Shown: positions 33,924-42,779, numbered from the stretch's first letter. The stretch: DNA of 64,000 nt from GCA-2705995 sp048267965 (GCA_048267965.1 JBLWWK010000002.1:310001-374000); one strand, 5' to 3'. The notes: generated from the letters alone by a model not told the origin. Numbers and translations: made by a program.

Positions 33924-35026
33924 AATACTCTCAATTTTTGCCCCACGTAAAGCAGCTGATTTCTTCGGATGCCATTTAATTGGCAAAGCTGATTTACAGA
34001 AACCCCATAATTTTTGGCAATTTTATAAAGAAAATCTCCTTTTTTCACCTCATGAAACTCTGATCCTTGCGGAAAAGCAGCAAAACCATATTTCGTTTTT
34101 TTCAATACTAAGACCGAATTCATTAATTGATGGGTCTTAAAATCGATAAACATGTGCGGATTCAGTGGTACCCCTTTAAAGCGAATTTCCCAGTGGAGAT
34201 GGCTTCCTGTAGATCTACCCGAACTTCCGCCTAAACCAATTACATCGCCCGCATCTACAATTTGGCCAGGCGTAACGTTAATTCTGTGCAAGTGAGCATA
34301 TATAGTTTCTAATCCATTGTAATGCCTTACCACCACTACTCTTCCGTACGCACCATACCATCTAGCCACTCTCACCATGCCGCTAAACGCGGTTTTTACC
34401 GGATCCCAAACGTGCAAATCTAAATCAACGCCATTGTGGTTCCTACCGTTACGCCAACCAAACCCAGAAGTGAGCACCCCCTCGATGGGCGGCACAAATT
34501 GCCCATTAGCAGCATCAGAAGTAAGTGTTAATTCAATAACAGAATCGCGCGCAATCAACTCTTGTGTGCGGTAAGGATGGGGAACAGATGTATTCCACAA
34601 ATTGTAGTAAAATTCTGCCGGATATTGCGATGTATCGAATGTTTGTTCGTGTTTTTCAAAATCATCTTGATTTCGAGCTACATACCAATTTATTTGGTTT
34701 ATCAGCGGGTACGGAATTTCTTCTAGCTCGAACAACGAATCGATGAGAGAAAACACCTCATCAAATTTCATATTGGGAATGCGCAAATACAAATCGAGTT
34801 GATTTACCAAACTATCTGGAGACGGTGAAAGCAACTTCAGTGAATCTCGCAAATGGGTAACTTCTCTCATGCTCAATTGACTAAAATCGTTGAGCAGCAA
34901 ATCTTCGCCATACACCACCACTGCAGAAACGGTATCCTTTTCGTTATCGGTACGAACCGAATACTCTTTGGCCAATAATGGTTGCAAACTCATTAAGAAA
35001 CAGACTATTATTGTAATAGATTTCAT
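33920..35026 (-). CDS. M23 family metallopeptidase with LysM domain
   Basis: 368 aa exported cell-wall endopeptidase or its inactive relative. Signal peptide at ~1-19. M23 domain at ~190-300: GRNHNGVDLDLH (metal His/Asp), VVVVRHYNGLETIYAHL and GSSGRSTGSHLHWEIRF (HxH). LysM at ~325-368 (FHEVKKGDFLYKIAKNYGVS). Key zinc ligands HxxxD and HLH are present, so activity is likely. A possible -7 element TACTTTCG lies at 35034-35041 on the minus strand. Confidence 0.92.
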   Translation of the reverse strand: MKSITIIVCFLMSLQPLLAKEYSVRTDNEKDTVSAVVVYGEDLLLNDFSQLSMREVTHLRDSLKLLSPSPDSLVNQLDLYLRIPNMKFDEVFSLIDSLFELEEIPYPLINQINWYVARNQDDFEKHEQTFDTSQYPAEFYYNLWNTSVPHPYRTQELIARDSVIELTLTSDAANGQFVPPIEGVLTSGFGWRNGRNHNGVDLDLHVWDPVKTAFSGMVRVARWYGAYGRVVVVRHYNGLETIYAHLHRINVTPGQIVDAGDVIGLGGSSGRSTGSHLHWEIRFKGVPLNPHMFIDFKTHQLMNSVLVLKKTKYGFAAFPQGSEFHEVKKGDFLYKIAKNYGVSVNQLCQLNGIRRNQLLYVGQKLRVL

Positions 35027-35092
35027 TACGAAAGCGAAAGTATGAAATTTGACCGCTGAAGATGGTATAACGTTGATTGTGTAATTTTAAGT

Positions 35093-35263
35093 ATGGACTT
35101 AAAGAAAGTCGGAATTTTTCTTCTCGTAATAACCGCGGCAGCGCTACTCACTGCCAAACACTTCGAAAAACAAGGCTATCCGTTTTGGAGAACCTATGTA
35201 ATGAGCTCTATAGGCTACTTGGGCTTAGGCCTACTGATTATCAAGGTGTTGTTTTCAAGCTGA
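35093..35263 (+). CDS. Very small membrane protein (56 aa)
   Basis: Continuous frame starting MDLKKVGIFLLVITAAALL and ending IIKVLFSS. Two hydrophobic segments (GIFLLVITAAALL and SIGYLGLGLLIIKVLF) flank a polar loop (AKHFEKQGYPFWRTYVMS). It has the hydrophobicity and codon pattern of a real gene, and the ATG follows an AT-rich TAATTTTA element. The 3' end overlaps the convergent gene by 9 bp. Function unknown. Confidence 0.55.
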   Translation: MDLKKVGIFLLVITAAALLTAKHFEKQGYPFWRTYVMSSIGYLGLGLLIIKVLFSS

Positions 35264-35521
35264 TCCATCTTTTTCGCGATTTCTTGCTTCAAAATGCTCT
35301 TTAAAAGCTAAGTAACGCTTGCGATTTTTGGTGGCTATAGGGAAATAAACCAACGGTAAAAACACCAAAATTCCAAAACCATTGTTCACCATGCTGTAAA
35401 TGGATATGCCAATTAATAAACCTATTGCGAATGCATCGAATACATTCGTTTTCTTAAATTTTTTAGCTTTAGCAGCTAACTCTTCTTGGGAGAATTCACC
35501 GTACTTTTTTGTTTCACTCAT
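35255..35521 (-). CDS. Small two-helix membrane protein
   Basis: 88 aa. A charged N-terminus (SQEELAAKAKKFKKT) precedes two membrane helices (FAIGLLIGISIYSMV and FGILVFLPLVYFPIA) and a basic/charged tail. The pattern resembles a conserved Bacteroidota hypothetical protein; no function known. Monocistronic. Confidence 0.7.
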   Translation of the reverse strand: MSETKKYGEFSQEELAAKAKKFKKTNVFDAFAIGLLIGISIYSMVNNGFGILVFLPLVYFPIATKNRKRYLAFKEHFEARNREKDGSA

Positions 35522-35702
35522 TTCTTTGATCCAATTTAGAATAAAAACCTACCGAAGATGCCCATTCTTCATTCTGACTGCTCGATCAGGTCCTAAATAG
35601 GTACGCGTTAAAACAACGAAATACCGTTAGATTTATCTTTCTAATAATGAGAATATTGATAATAAAATTATAAATTTCGTCTCTAATCTAAATCTATCAC
35701 TC

Positions 35703-36710
35703 ATGAAAGCGCTTAAAATTATTGGTATTGTCTTAGTTTCCATTGTATTAATTGTGGTTGTTGTAGGTTATTTACAGCCAGAAACCATGCAAATTGAACG
35801 CTCTACCATTGTAAAATCTCCAGTAAGTGTAACCTTCGAACAGGTAAACAATTTAGAGAAACGAGTGCTTTGGTCTCCGTGGGAAAAAGTAGATACCACT
35901 ATGGCTGCCACCATGGGCGATAAAACTTCAGGTGTTGGCGCCAGCTACTCTTGGGTGAGCGCAACACAAGGCGAAGGATCACTCACCTACCGAGAAGTGG
36001 TTGAAAACGAAAAAGTGGTAAGCGATTTACAATTTGGGAAGCAAGGAACAGCAGTTGGTCAAATTACTTTTTCTGAAGCACCAGACGGAACAAAAGTTAC
36101 TTGGGCCTTTGAATCTCAAGCAACATCTAATCCGTTTCAGCGCTTAGCCATGTCAGTTTTAGCACCCCAATTAGAAATGATGTTCGACCAAGGATTGGCC
36201 ACCTTAAAAGCCCAAGCAGAAAGTGCAGAAATGAACACTTCTTCTAACGATGCCATTGTTGAAACCACCGTAGAATCATTTAAGTACATAAGTGTTATGG
36301 ATTCTGCAGCTATGGAAGACATGGCTGCACATTACGCAAAATCGTACGGAATTTTAGGTCAGTTTGCTGCAGAAAATGGTTTAGAAATTACCGGAATGCC
36401 TTTATCGATTACCCACCGTTGGGACGAAGAAACTCAATTTGGAGTGTTCGAACCTGCCATGCCCATTAGTGGAGAAGCAACATCGAACGATTTGGTAATG
36501 GTAAAAGATAGCTATGCAGGTAAAGTACTAAAAGCAACGCATAAAGGAAGTTACGATAGTGTAGCCCCTACATGGGAAGCTCTTATGGCCAAAGTAGCCG
36601 AAGGGAATTACACAGAAAATGGCGCACCATGGGAAGTATATGTTACCGACCCAGGTCAAGAGCCAGATACCACACAATGGATTACTGAAATTTACATGCC
36701 GATTAAATAA
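35703..36710 (+). CDS. SRPBCC and GyrI-like double-domain protein
   Basis: 335 aa. One N-terminal membrane helix (IIGIVLVSIVLIVVVVGYL), then an SRPBCC/START-type ligand pocket (~30-165: RSTIVKSPVSVTFEQV, LWSPWEKVDTTM) and a GyrI-like small-molecule-binding domain (~180-335: VESFKYISVMDSA, EVYVTDPGQEPD). This arrangement is common in Bacteroidota and of unknown function. An imperfect -7 element TAAATTTC lies near 35669. It ends at a perfect palindromic terminator. Confidence 0.8.
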   Translation: MKALKIIGIVLVSIVLIVVVVGYLQPETMQIERSTIVKSPVSVTFEQVNNLEKRVLWSPWEKVDTTMAATMGDKTSGVGASYSWVSATQGEGSLTYREVVENEKVVSDLQFGKQGTAVGQITFSEAPDGTKVTWAFESQATSNPFQRLAMSVLAPQLEMMFDQGLATLKAQAESAEMNTSSNDAIVETTVESFKYISVMDSAAMEDMAAHYAKSYGILGQFAAENGLEITGMPLSITHRWDEETQFGVFEPAMPISGEATSNDLVMVKDSYAGKVLKATHKGSYDSVAPTWEALMAKVAEGNYTENGAPWEVYVTDPGQEPDTTQWITEIYMPIK

Positions 36711-36733
36711 TCGCTGGCATTCAACTAACTTTG

Positions 36734-36760
36734 AGCCGATTCAATTGAATCGGCTTTTTT
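36734..36760 (+). terminator. Palindromic terminator abutting the next start
   Basis: Perfect inverted repeat with half-stem GCCGATTC (36735-36742) and GAATCGGC (36747-36754), loop AATT, then six T. The T-run ends 1-2 nt before the ATG at 36762. Confidence 0.9.
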
Positions 36761-36761
36761 G

Positions 36762-37337
36762 ATGGACAAATCTCGCTTTTACATATTTAGTTTAATCACC
36801 CTCGTTTTGTTTCCATTGGTAGGCATTACCGTGGTAGGTTTTGTAGAAGACCAGCCCCTGCAATGGTTACAAAATCAACTTAGCAAACAGCGGTTAGGAA
36901 TCCACTGGCAACTCTTTATTGGTTTGTTTTTCGGTGGCTTATCTGGCTTTTTAGCATGGCGAATTATTCGGTTCCCATTTATGAGAAGTGTTCGTGAAAA
37001 ATACGGTACGCTGCTGCAAAACTTAGAGCTGAATACCTTCGATATAATCTTGGTAAGTTTCTGTGCTGGGGTGGGTGAAGAATTACTTTTTAGAGGTATT
37101 ATTCAACCGTATTTGGGCATTTGGATTACAGCCATCATCTTTGTGGCTATTCATGGATACCTCAACCCGATGGATTGGCGCATTTCGGTGTATGGCTTGT
37201 TTATGACCTTAATTATTGCCGCTATCGGTTACTTTGCGAAAGATTTTGGAATTATCACCGCTATCACTGCTCATTTCACCATCGATTTAGTTTTACTTTT
37301 ATACACAACACACGTTAATTTAGATGAATCTGACTAA
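36762..37337 (+). CDS. CPBP family intramembrane metalloprotease
   Basis: 191 aa with about five membrane helices. Catalytic signatures: GVGEELLFRGIIQPY (EExxxR) and FVAIHGYLNP, then HFTIDLVLL, the three motifs of the CAAX-protease/bacteriocin-processing family. Substrate unknown. ATG 36762 chosen; an in-frame TTG one codon upstream lies in the terminator T-run. Its 3' end overlaps the GH3 gene by 14 bp. Confidence 0.88.
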   Translation: MDKSRFYIFSLITLVLFPLVGITVVGFVEDQPLQWLQNQLSKQRLGIHWQLFIGLFFGGLSGFLAWRIIRFPFMRSVREKYGTLLQNLELNTFDIILVSFCAGVGEELLFRGIIQPYLGIWITAIIFVAIHGYLNPMDWRISVYGLFMTLIIAAIGYFAKDFGIITAITAHFTIDLVLLLYTTHVNLDESD

Positions 37338-38475
37338 TGTTTTTTCACTGGCAATTTTGACTTTAACCTTGAGCTGCAATGGCCAGAACCAGCCCCAAGA
37401 ACAAAAAGAAATGGAAACACCTAAAAAGGTGATTCCGCAGTATTCTTTAACCGATTATTACTCGAATAACCGCGAATTAGAGGATTTAGTAGACAGTGTT
37501 TACGCTTCTTTAAACGATACCCAGCAATTGGCTCAAATGGTAGTTTCTTCTGCTGGTGAACTGGGCAAACCTAAAAGTGCCGTGCGCAAAGTAGCCAACC
37601 AACAATTAGCTGGTGGTGTGCTTTTTTTAAAGGGCGAAAAAAACGACCATACTCAGTTTATCGATGAGCTCAACACCATTGCTGAGCAAAAAGGCGGAAT
37701 TAAAATGCTTTTTAGCATAGATGCTGAACCTAGTCTTTACAACCGCAGAGTAATCGGAAGTGGAATTACGGTTCCTACCACCCTTTCTATAAAAGATTCT
37801 GCACAAGCTGCAGCGGTAGCACAAAGCATCAACAGTGAACTGAAAGAAATGGGATTTCACCAGAATTATGCACCTGTTGTAGATTTGAGTCCTAATAACG
37901 AGGCCATTAAAAACAGAAGTTTTGGTTCTAATCCAGATAGCGTTATTCACAAATCGTTAGGCTTTATAGAAGGAACCCAAAACGATGGAATTGTAGCTAC
38001 CGCGAAACATTTCCCTGGACACGGCTATGTAACAGGAGACACGCATAAACAATCTGTGTATATCGATGGTGAAATGAAAGAAGTAAACGTTTATAAACCT
38101 TTAATTGAAGCAGGTGTAATTTCTATTATGGTAGCACACGTTGCAGTTGAAAACAACGAAAAATACGGAACGAACGGATTACCTTCTACTCTTTCTCCCG
38201 TTATTGTTACCGATTTATTGCGCAATGAGATGGGCTTTAACGGTATTATTGTTACCGATGCTATGAATATGATGGCAGCCGCCAAAACAGGAGAAAGCGC
38301 TCCGTTAAGAGCTGCCCTAGCCGGTTGCGACATGATTTTAATGCCTACGAGCGAAAAGCAATTAATTTCAGAAATGCTTACTGCTCAAGCTAAAAACCCT
38401 GAAGTAAAGCAGCAATTTGAAGCTTCGGTAAAGCGTATTTTACGTTTAAAAATGTGCTTAAACTTGATTGATTAA
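37324..38475 (+). CDS. Glycoside hydrolase family 3 lipoprotein (beta-N-acetylhexosaminidase-like)
   Basis: 383 aa. Lipobox TLTLSC-NGQN near residue 18 predicts a lipid anchor rather than the cytosolic location of E. coli NagZ. The GH3 signature KHFPGHGYVTGDTHKQS holds the catalytic His/Asp loop of the NagZ clade, and the nucleophile Asp is in GIIVTDAMNMM. It would remove GlcNAc from muropeptides. MurQ at 14.6 kb suggests a recycling route. Only the N-terminal GH3 domain is present, as in NagZ. Confidence 0.9.
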   Translation: MNLTNVFSLAILTLTLSCNGQNQPQEQKEMETPKKVIPQYSLTDYYSNNRELEDLVDSVYASLNDTQQLAQMVVSSAGELGKPKSAVRKVANQQLAGGVLFLKGEKNDHTQFIDELNTIAEQKGGIKMLFSIDAEPSLYNRRVIGSGITVPTTLSIKDSAQAAAVAQSINSELKEMGFHQNYAPVVDLSPNNEAIKNRSFGSNPDSVIHKSLGFIEGTQNDGIVATAKHFPGHGYVTGDTHKQSVYIDGEMKEVNVYKPLIEAGVISIMVAHVAVENNEKYGTNGLPSTLSPVIVTDLLRNEMGFNGIIVTDAMNMMAAAKTGESAPLRAALAGCDMILMPTSEKQLISEMLTAQAKNPEVKQQFEASVKRILRLKMCLNLID

Positions 38476-38483
38476 TCAGATAG

Positions 38484-38936
38484 ATGAAAGCAACTCAACT
38501 CTTCTTAGTTTTTTCTGTGTTGGCCGGTGTTTTGGTTCCCTTTCAAAGCGCCATCAATGGTTTACTCAGTCAAAGTATGAAACACCCATTGCAAGCCACC
38601 CTCATCAGTTTTGCTGGTGGGGTGCTTGCTTTACTCATTATTCTTTTGGTGATTCAACCCGATATCCCTAAATGGGCAGAAATCAAGGGTTTGCCTTGGT
38701 ACCTGTTTATAGGCGGTGTTTTGGGAGTTGTTTTCGTTACTTCGGCCCTGCTTTCAGTACCTAGAATTGGAGCCACTAATTTCTTAGGTGCAGTACTTTT
38801 AGGCCAAGTAATTGGCTCTTTAATTATTGACCAATTTGGTTTGCTTCAAGTGCCTGTTCAGCCAATTACCATCAAACGCATCGTAGGCATTATTGCCATT
38901 GGTATTGGCGTTTGGCTGGTACAACAAAAGGGCTAA
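38484..38936 (+). CDS. YdcZ/DUF606 family DMT transporter
   Basis: 150 aa with five or so hydrophobic segments (LFLVFSVLAGVLVPFQSAING, ISFAGGVLALLIILLVI, FIGGVLGVVFVTSALLSVPRIG, GIIAIGIGVWLVQQ). The PFQSAINGLL and GATNFLGAVLLGQVIGSL motifs are those of the DUF606 half of the drug/metabolite transporter group. Substrate unknown. It starts 8 nt after the GH3 stop, so it is in the same operon as CPBP-GH3. Confidence 0.85.
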   Translation: MKATQLFLVFSVLAGVLVPFQSAINGLLSQSMKHPLQATLISFAGGVLALLIILLVIQPDIPKWAEIKGLPWYLFIGGVLGVVFVTSALLSVPRIGATNFLGAVLLGQVIGSLIIDQFGLLQVPVQPITIKRIVGIIAIGIGVWLVQQKG

Positions 38937-38940
38937 AGCT

Positions 38941-40188
38941 TTACTCAGCTTTAGCTTCCCATTTTTTAATAAGCCGAACCATAACCTCCACGCTTTTTTG
39001 CATGTCTTGAACGCTTACCCATTCTAATTTTGAATGAAAAGCATGTTCTCCAGCGAAAATATTCGGGCAAGGTAATCCCATAAAAGAAAGTTTAGAGCCA
39101 TCGGTTCCGCCACGTATACTGCGGTGAATGGGTTCAATACCGCTTTCTTGAATGGCTTCTAAGGCGTATTCACTTACTTCAGGATGTTGGTCAATAATTG
39201 ATTTCATATTTCTGTATTGCTCAGAAATCTCGACCTCAACTTTTCCTTTTTTGAAAATTCTTTCTACCTCTTTGCCCAGCTCTTTTAGCTGATTGCCTAA
39301 TCGCTCGAGTTCCTGATCATTAAACGAACGAATAATCATAGAAACAGTAGCTTCTTCTGCATTTCCACCCATTTCTACTGGATGTACAAAACCTTGTCTA
39401 CCTTCGGTTTTTTCTGGTGCAGGAAGCATTTCTACTGCCTTCACAAAAGTAGAAGCCATCTTTAAGGCGTTAATCAACTTGCCTTTTGCAAAGCCAGGAT
39501 GTGCACTCACACCATAAAACTTGATTACGGCTCCGTCTGCAGAAAAAGTTTCGTCTTCAAAAGAGCCCAACTTTTCCCCATCGATGGTATAACCAAAATC
39601 TGCGTTAAGCTTTTCAATATTTACCAAATCAGCACCTCTTCCAATTTCTTCGTCTGGAGTGAACAAAACTTTAATGGTTCCGTGTTTTTCATCTGGATAC
39701 TTGTGAAAATAATTCACCATATCCATAATAGCTGCAACACCCGCTTTGTTATCGGCACCTAATAAAGTGGTTCCATCTGCGGTAATAATATCGTTGCCAA
39801 TTTGCTGCTCTAAATCAGGATGTTCAATGGGCATTAACTCCAGTTCTGGGTCGGCCGGAAAAAAGAGACTTCCCCCTTTATAGTTTTCGTGAACTATTGG
39901 TTTCACGTTTTTACCTGAACAGTCTGGCGATGTATCTACATGTGAACAGAAAAACACGGTAGGAACCGATTTCTCGGTATTCGATGGTATAGTTCCATAA
40001 ACATATCCGTTTTCATCCATTTCGGCATCTTCTACGCCTAGCGATTTTAGCTCTTTAACAAGCAATTGAGATAAGTCTTTTTGCTTTTCTGTAGAAGGAC
40101 AAGTAGGTGAATGTGGATCGCTTTGTGTATCGATAGTTACATATTCTAAGAACCTATCTTTTACGGTAAACGAATAATCTTTTTGCAT
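38941..40188 (-). CDS. pepT: Peptidase T (tripeptidase)
   Basis: 415 aa dinuclear-zinc M20 aminotripeptidase. Motifs: FFCSHVDTSPDCSGKNVKP (first metal His/Asp), GADNKAGVAAIMD (bridging Asp), FTPDEEIGRGAD (catalytic Glu pair), YTIDGEKLG, and IRGGTDGSKLSFMGLPCPNIFAGEHAFHSK. Length fits the family (~408). It follows the MutS-like gene closely (2 nt between) and is probably co-transcribed. Confidence 0.96.
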   Translation of the reverse strand: MQKDYSFTVKDRFLEYVTIDTQSDPHSPTCPSTEKQKDLSQLLVKELKSLGVEDAEMDENGYVYGTIPSNTEKSVPTVFFCSHVDTSPDCSGKNVKPIVHENYKGGSLFFPADPELELMPIEHPDLEQQIGNDIITADGTTLLGADNKAGVAAIMDMVNYFHKYPDEKHGTIKVLFTPDEEIGRGADLVNIEKLNADFGYTIDGEKLGSFEDETFSADGAVIKFYGVSAHPGFAKGKLINALKMASTFVKAVEMLPAPEKTEGRQGFVHPVEMGGNAEEATVSMIIRSFNDQELERLGNQLKELGKEVERIFKKGKVEVEISEQYRNMKSIIDQHPEVSEYALEAIQESGIEPIHRSIRGGTDGSKLSFMGLPCPNIFAGEHAFHSKLEWVSVQDMQKSVEVMVRLIKKWEAKAE

Positions 40189-40190
40189 AA

Positions 40191-41990
40191 TTAATGTATT
40201 TCGTCTGGGATGATTCCCATTTTTTTCATCAAGAAACTAGCGTTCATATTCTGACAAATTCCGCGTCTTAACGTGTAATCAAAACGTAAATCGTCTTTTT
40301 CAAACATTACTTCAAAGCTATAATTGGTGATTTTAGTAGGCAACTCTTTTTCGAGTTCGCACAAGCTTAAATCGTGCGTAGCAATGGCGCCTATTGCGTT
40401 TTTGTGAACAATATTTTTTACAAAGGCTTTAGAGCCCATCGCTTTGTCTTTAGAATTGGTTCCTTTCAAAATTTCATCTAAAACAATAAAGGTAGGAACC
40501 CCATTTTCTAATCGGGTAACTAAATCTTTCAACCTAGATAATTCTGAAAAGAAATAAGAAGCTTGATCTTGTAAAGAATCTTCGGTGCGCATGCTACTAA
40601 AAAGTTGAACCGGTGTAAACTTCATATCTTGGGCACAAACAACCGAACCAATCATCGCTAAAACCAAGTTAACTCCCAAACTTCTTAAGAACGTACTTTT
40701 CCCCGCCATATTGGCTCCTGTAACAATAGAAAAACTACCCAACTCATTAATCGAATACGAATTGTTTACACGTACTTCATCTGCAATAAAAGGATGCCCC
40801 ATTTCTTTTAACTCGAAACGGTATTGATTCTTCTCAGGAGATGGAAAAGTCCATTTTTGATGGTTGTATTGAATATTGGCCAAACTGCACAAAGCTTCTA
40901 TTTCGCCTAAATCTGCAAACCAAGATTGAAAATCACTCTTGTTCTGATTTTTCCATTGAGCTATATTCCATAAGCAGTTTATATCCCAAAACAAGAGTAA
41001 GTTCAAGATTACGCCCATTATCATATTGTTTCGGTTATCGAATGCTTCAATAATCTTGGTGAGTGATTGAATATGGCCGAGGGCTCCCTCTTTACTCACC
41101 AACTTTTCTCTTTTGTTTTTCAGTAAGCTAGATGTAAAGTCTTCTTGATCGAGCAACTCGAAAAACGACTTATACAACTGTAGCGTTTCTAAACTCTTAG
41201 AGGCTTGCAAATACTCCCGATTAATCTTTTTTATGAAGGAACCGGTAATTAAAAAAGAACCCACCAATGCGTACGTAAAATATTGAGTAGTGATAACATC
41301 TGCAATGTAGAGCGTGGTAACCAAAACCATACTACTTGGCAAAATCCAGCGTAGAATTCGCCAAAAAGATTGTTTTTGAATAAAACCATCACTTTTTAAC
41401 CATTCAATAGTTTGGTTGAGCTCTTCTTCTCCTGAAGATTTTAACTGACCAAAAGCTGCCAATTTTTGTCTAAAATCTAACCGATGGCTTAATTCGCTTA
41501 CCGCTTCTTGTCGATTAAGGATGGTTTCTGATTCTAAAGAAGGATGTTTTAACCAGTTGGCCAATGTTTTTTGTCCTAACCAATTATAGCTTCTGTTGAT
41601 CCAAGCAAAAAGAGAACGTTTGCCAAATAAATCGAAGTCTAACGCAAACGGGTGTTGGGGTTCTTTAAATTCTTCGCCCTCGCTCTCACTAATCCAGTTA
41701 CCTTCAAGTGCTTTAATTTCTTTCTCGTTGATAGAGCGAAGTGTTTGATACAATTGTTTTGTGGCTTCGAGCTTACCTGCGCGTTTTACCAAGATAAAGA
41801 AGGCTGCCATTCCAGAAAACAATCCTATTAACCAAAGAGGTTGAGATTGCGAAGCGTACCAGTATATAGTTAATAAGGTAAACACAAATACAACGAGGCG
41901 AAGGGTTCCTACCGCTAAACGAGACTTTTTATTGGCAGCTAAAAGGGCAGAATATTCTTCTATTCTTTGTTGATAGGTCTGTTTTTGCAT
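40191..41990 (-). CDS. Membrane-anchored MutS-like ATPase
   Basis: 599 aa. The C-terminal ~220 residues are a MutS-type ABC ATPase: Walker A TGANMAGKSTFLRSLG, then SSMRTEDSLQDQASYFFSEL and Walker B TFIVLDEILKGTNSKDK, ATHDLSLCELE. The central helical region is MutS core-like (domain III). The N-terminus lacks mismatch-recognition domain I and instead has hydrophobic helices at ~22-58 (LVVFVFTLLTIYWYA, WLIGLFSGMAAFFILV), with more at ~215-250. It is likely a membrane-bound homologue, not canonical MutS; function unknown. An ATG at 42005 would extend it by five residues. Confidence 0.85.
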   Translation of the reverse strand: MQKQTYQQRIEEYSALLAANKKSRLAVGTLRLVVFVFTLLTIYWYASQSQPLWLIGLFSGMAAFFILVKRAGKLEATKQLYQTLRSINEKEIKALEGNWISESEGEEFKEPQHPFALDFDLFGKRSLFAWINRSYNWLGQKTLANWLKHPSLESETILNRQEAVSELSHRLDFRQKLAAFGQLKSSGEEELNQTIEWLKSDGFIQKQSFWRILRWILPSSMVLVTTLYIADVITTQYFTYALVGSFLITGSFIKKINREYLQASKSLETLQLYKSFFELLDQEDFTSSLLKNKREKLVSKEGALGHIQSLTKIIEAFDNRNNMIMGVILNLLLFWDINCLWNIAQWKNQNKSDFQSWFADLGEIEALCSLANIQYNHQKWTFPSPEKNQYRFELKEMGHPFIADEVRVNNSYSINELGSFSIVTGANMAGKSTFLRSLGVNLVLAMIGSVVCAQDMKFTPVQLFSSMRTEDSLQDQASYFFSELSRLKDLVTRLENGVPTFIVLDEILKGTNSKDKAMGSKAFVKNIVHKNAIGAIATHDLSLCELEKELPTKITNYSFEVMFEKDDLRFDYTLRRGICQNMNASFLMKKMGIIPDEIH

Positions 41991-41994
41991 TTTC

Positions 41995-42002
41995 CAAAAA
42001 TA
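41995..42002 (-). promoter_or_regulatory. -7-like element TATTTTTG directly before the MutS-like ATG
   Basis: Exact TAnnTTTG on the minus strand, only 4 nt before the ATG at 41990. No TTG at the usual distance, so it may be coincidental (it encodes YFW if translation starts at 42005). Confidence 0.35.
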
Positions 42003-42099
42003 CATTGGTTTCTGCAGATACCTCGTAATTCGGAAAACCGATAAGTTTGTTTACACGTATTTTTAGAAAAGATAACATTTCAATTTAGCGAGCATTTAC

Positions 42100-42111
42100 A
42101 TGTATATACAT
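42100..42111. promoter_or_regulatory. Perfect palindrome ATGTATATACAT in the YceI promoter
   Basis: A 12-bp perfect palindrome immediately upstream of, and one base into, the -7 element at 42111. The position between -33 and -7 suits a repressor operator; the regulator is unknown. Confidence 0.4.
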
Positions 42112-42118
42112 ATATTTG
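42111..42118 (+). promoter_or_regulatory. -7 element TATATTTG for the YceI gene
   Basis: Exact TAnnTTTG, 24 nt before ATG 42143; it excludes the earlier in-frame start at 42116. Confidence 0.65.
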
Positions 42119-42142
42119 CTGAGTAATTTTAAAACAAAAACA

Positions 42143-42745
42143 ATGAAAAAGATCTTCACTTTAGTAGCAGTAGCCCTATTTAGCCTTTCTGTAGTAGCCG
42201 GAACACCAGCAAAAAAATCGGCTAAAGTAGACGTTAAGAACAGTAAAATGGAATGGGTGGGTGAAAAGGTAACTGGTAAACACTGGGGTACCGTAAACAT
42301 CAAAAGTGGTGAAATGATGGTTGAAAATGGAAAGCTTACCGGTGGTACTTTCTTAATCGACATGACCACTATTAAGGTAGACGATATCGAAGATAAAGAA
42401 TCGAACGAAAACTTACGTGGCCATTTAATGTCTGAAGATTTTTTCAACGTTAAAAACCATGCAACCAGCAAATTTGTAATCACAAAGGTGACTGAAAAAG
42501 CAGGTAAAAACGGTAACAACTACGAGATTACAGGTGAATTAACTATTAAAGGAAAAACCAATACCATTACTTTCCCAGCGAGAGTATCTATGGAAGATAA
42601 CACGTTAAAAGCGTATGCTAGCTTAAACGTAGATCGCACCAAGTGGGATGTAAGATACGGTTCTGGATCGTTTTTCGACAACTTAGGAGATCGTACAATT
42701 TACGATGAATTCAACATCAAATTAGACCTTACCGCTAAGATGTAA
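42143..42745 (+). CDS. YceI family periplasmic protein
   Basis: 200 aa. Signal peptide MKKIFTLVAVALFSLSVVAG, then the lipocalin-like YceI fold that binds isoprenoid/amphiphilic molecules: SKMEWVGEKVTGKHWGTV, GGTFLIDMTTIKVDD, HLMSEDFFNVKNHATSKF and the C-terminal NVDRTKWDVRYGSGSFF. Length is standard (~190). It stands alone between a divergent gene and a terminator. Confidence 0.94.
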   Translation: MKKIFTLVAVALFSLSVVAGTPAKKSAKVDVKNSKMEWVGEKVTGKHWGTVNIKSGEMMVENGKLTGGTFLIDMTTIKVDDIEDKESNENLRGHLMSEDFFNVKNHATSKFVITKVTEKAGKNGNNYEITGELTIKGKTNTITFPARVSMEDNTLKAYASLNVDRTKWDVRYGSGSFFDNLGDRTIYDEFNIKLDLTAKM

Positions 42746-42779
42746 GTTACCCCTTAAATATCAACAATCAATCAAGAAA

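Noticed and set aside
33924..33986. ATG start for the small membrane protein inside the M23 gene
   Set aside because: The GTG at 33923 overlaps the M23 stop as GTGA, a standard coupling arrangement, and avoids a 67-bp same-strand overlap.
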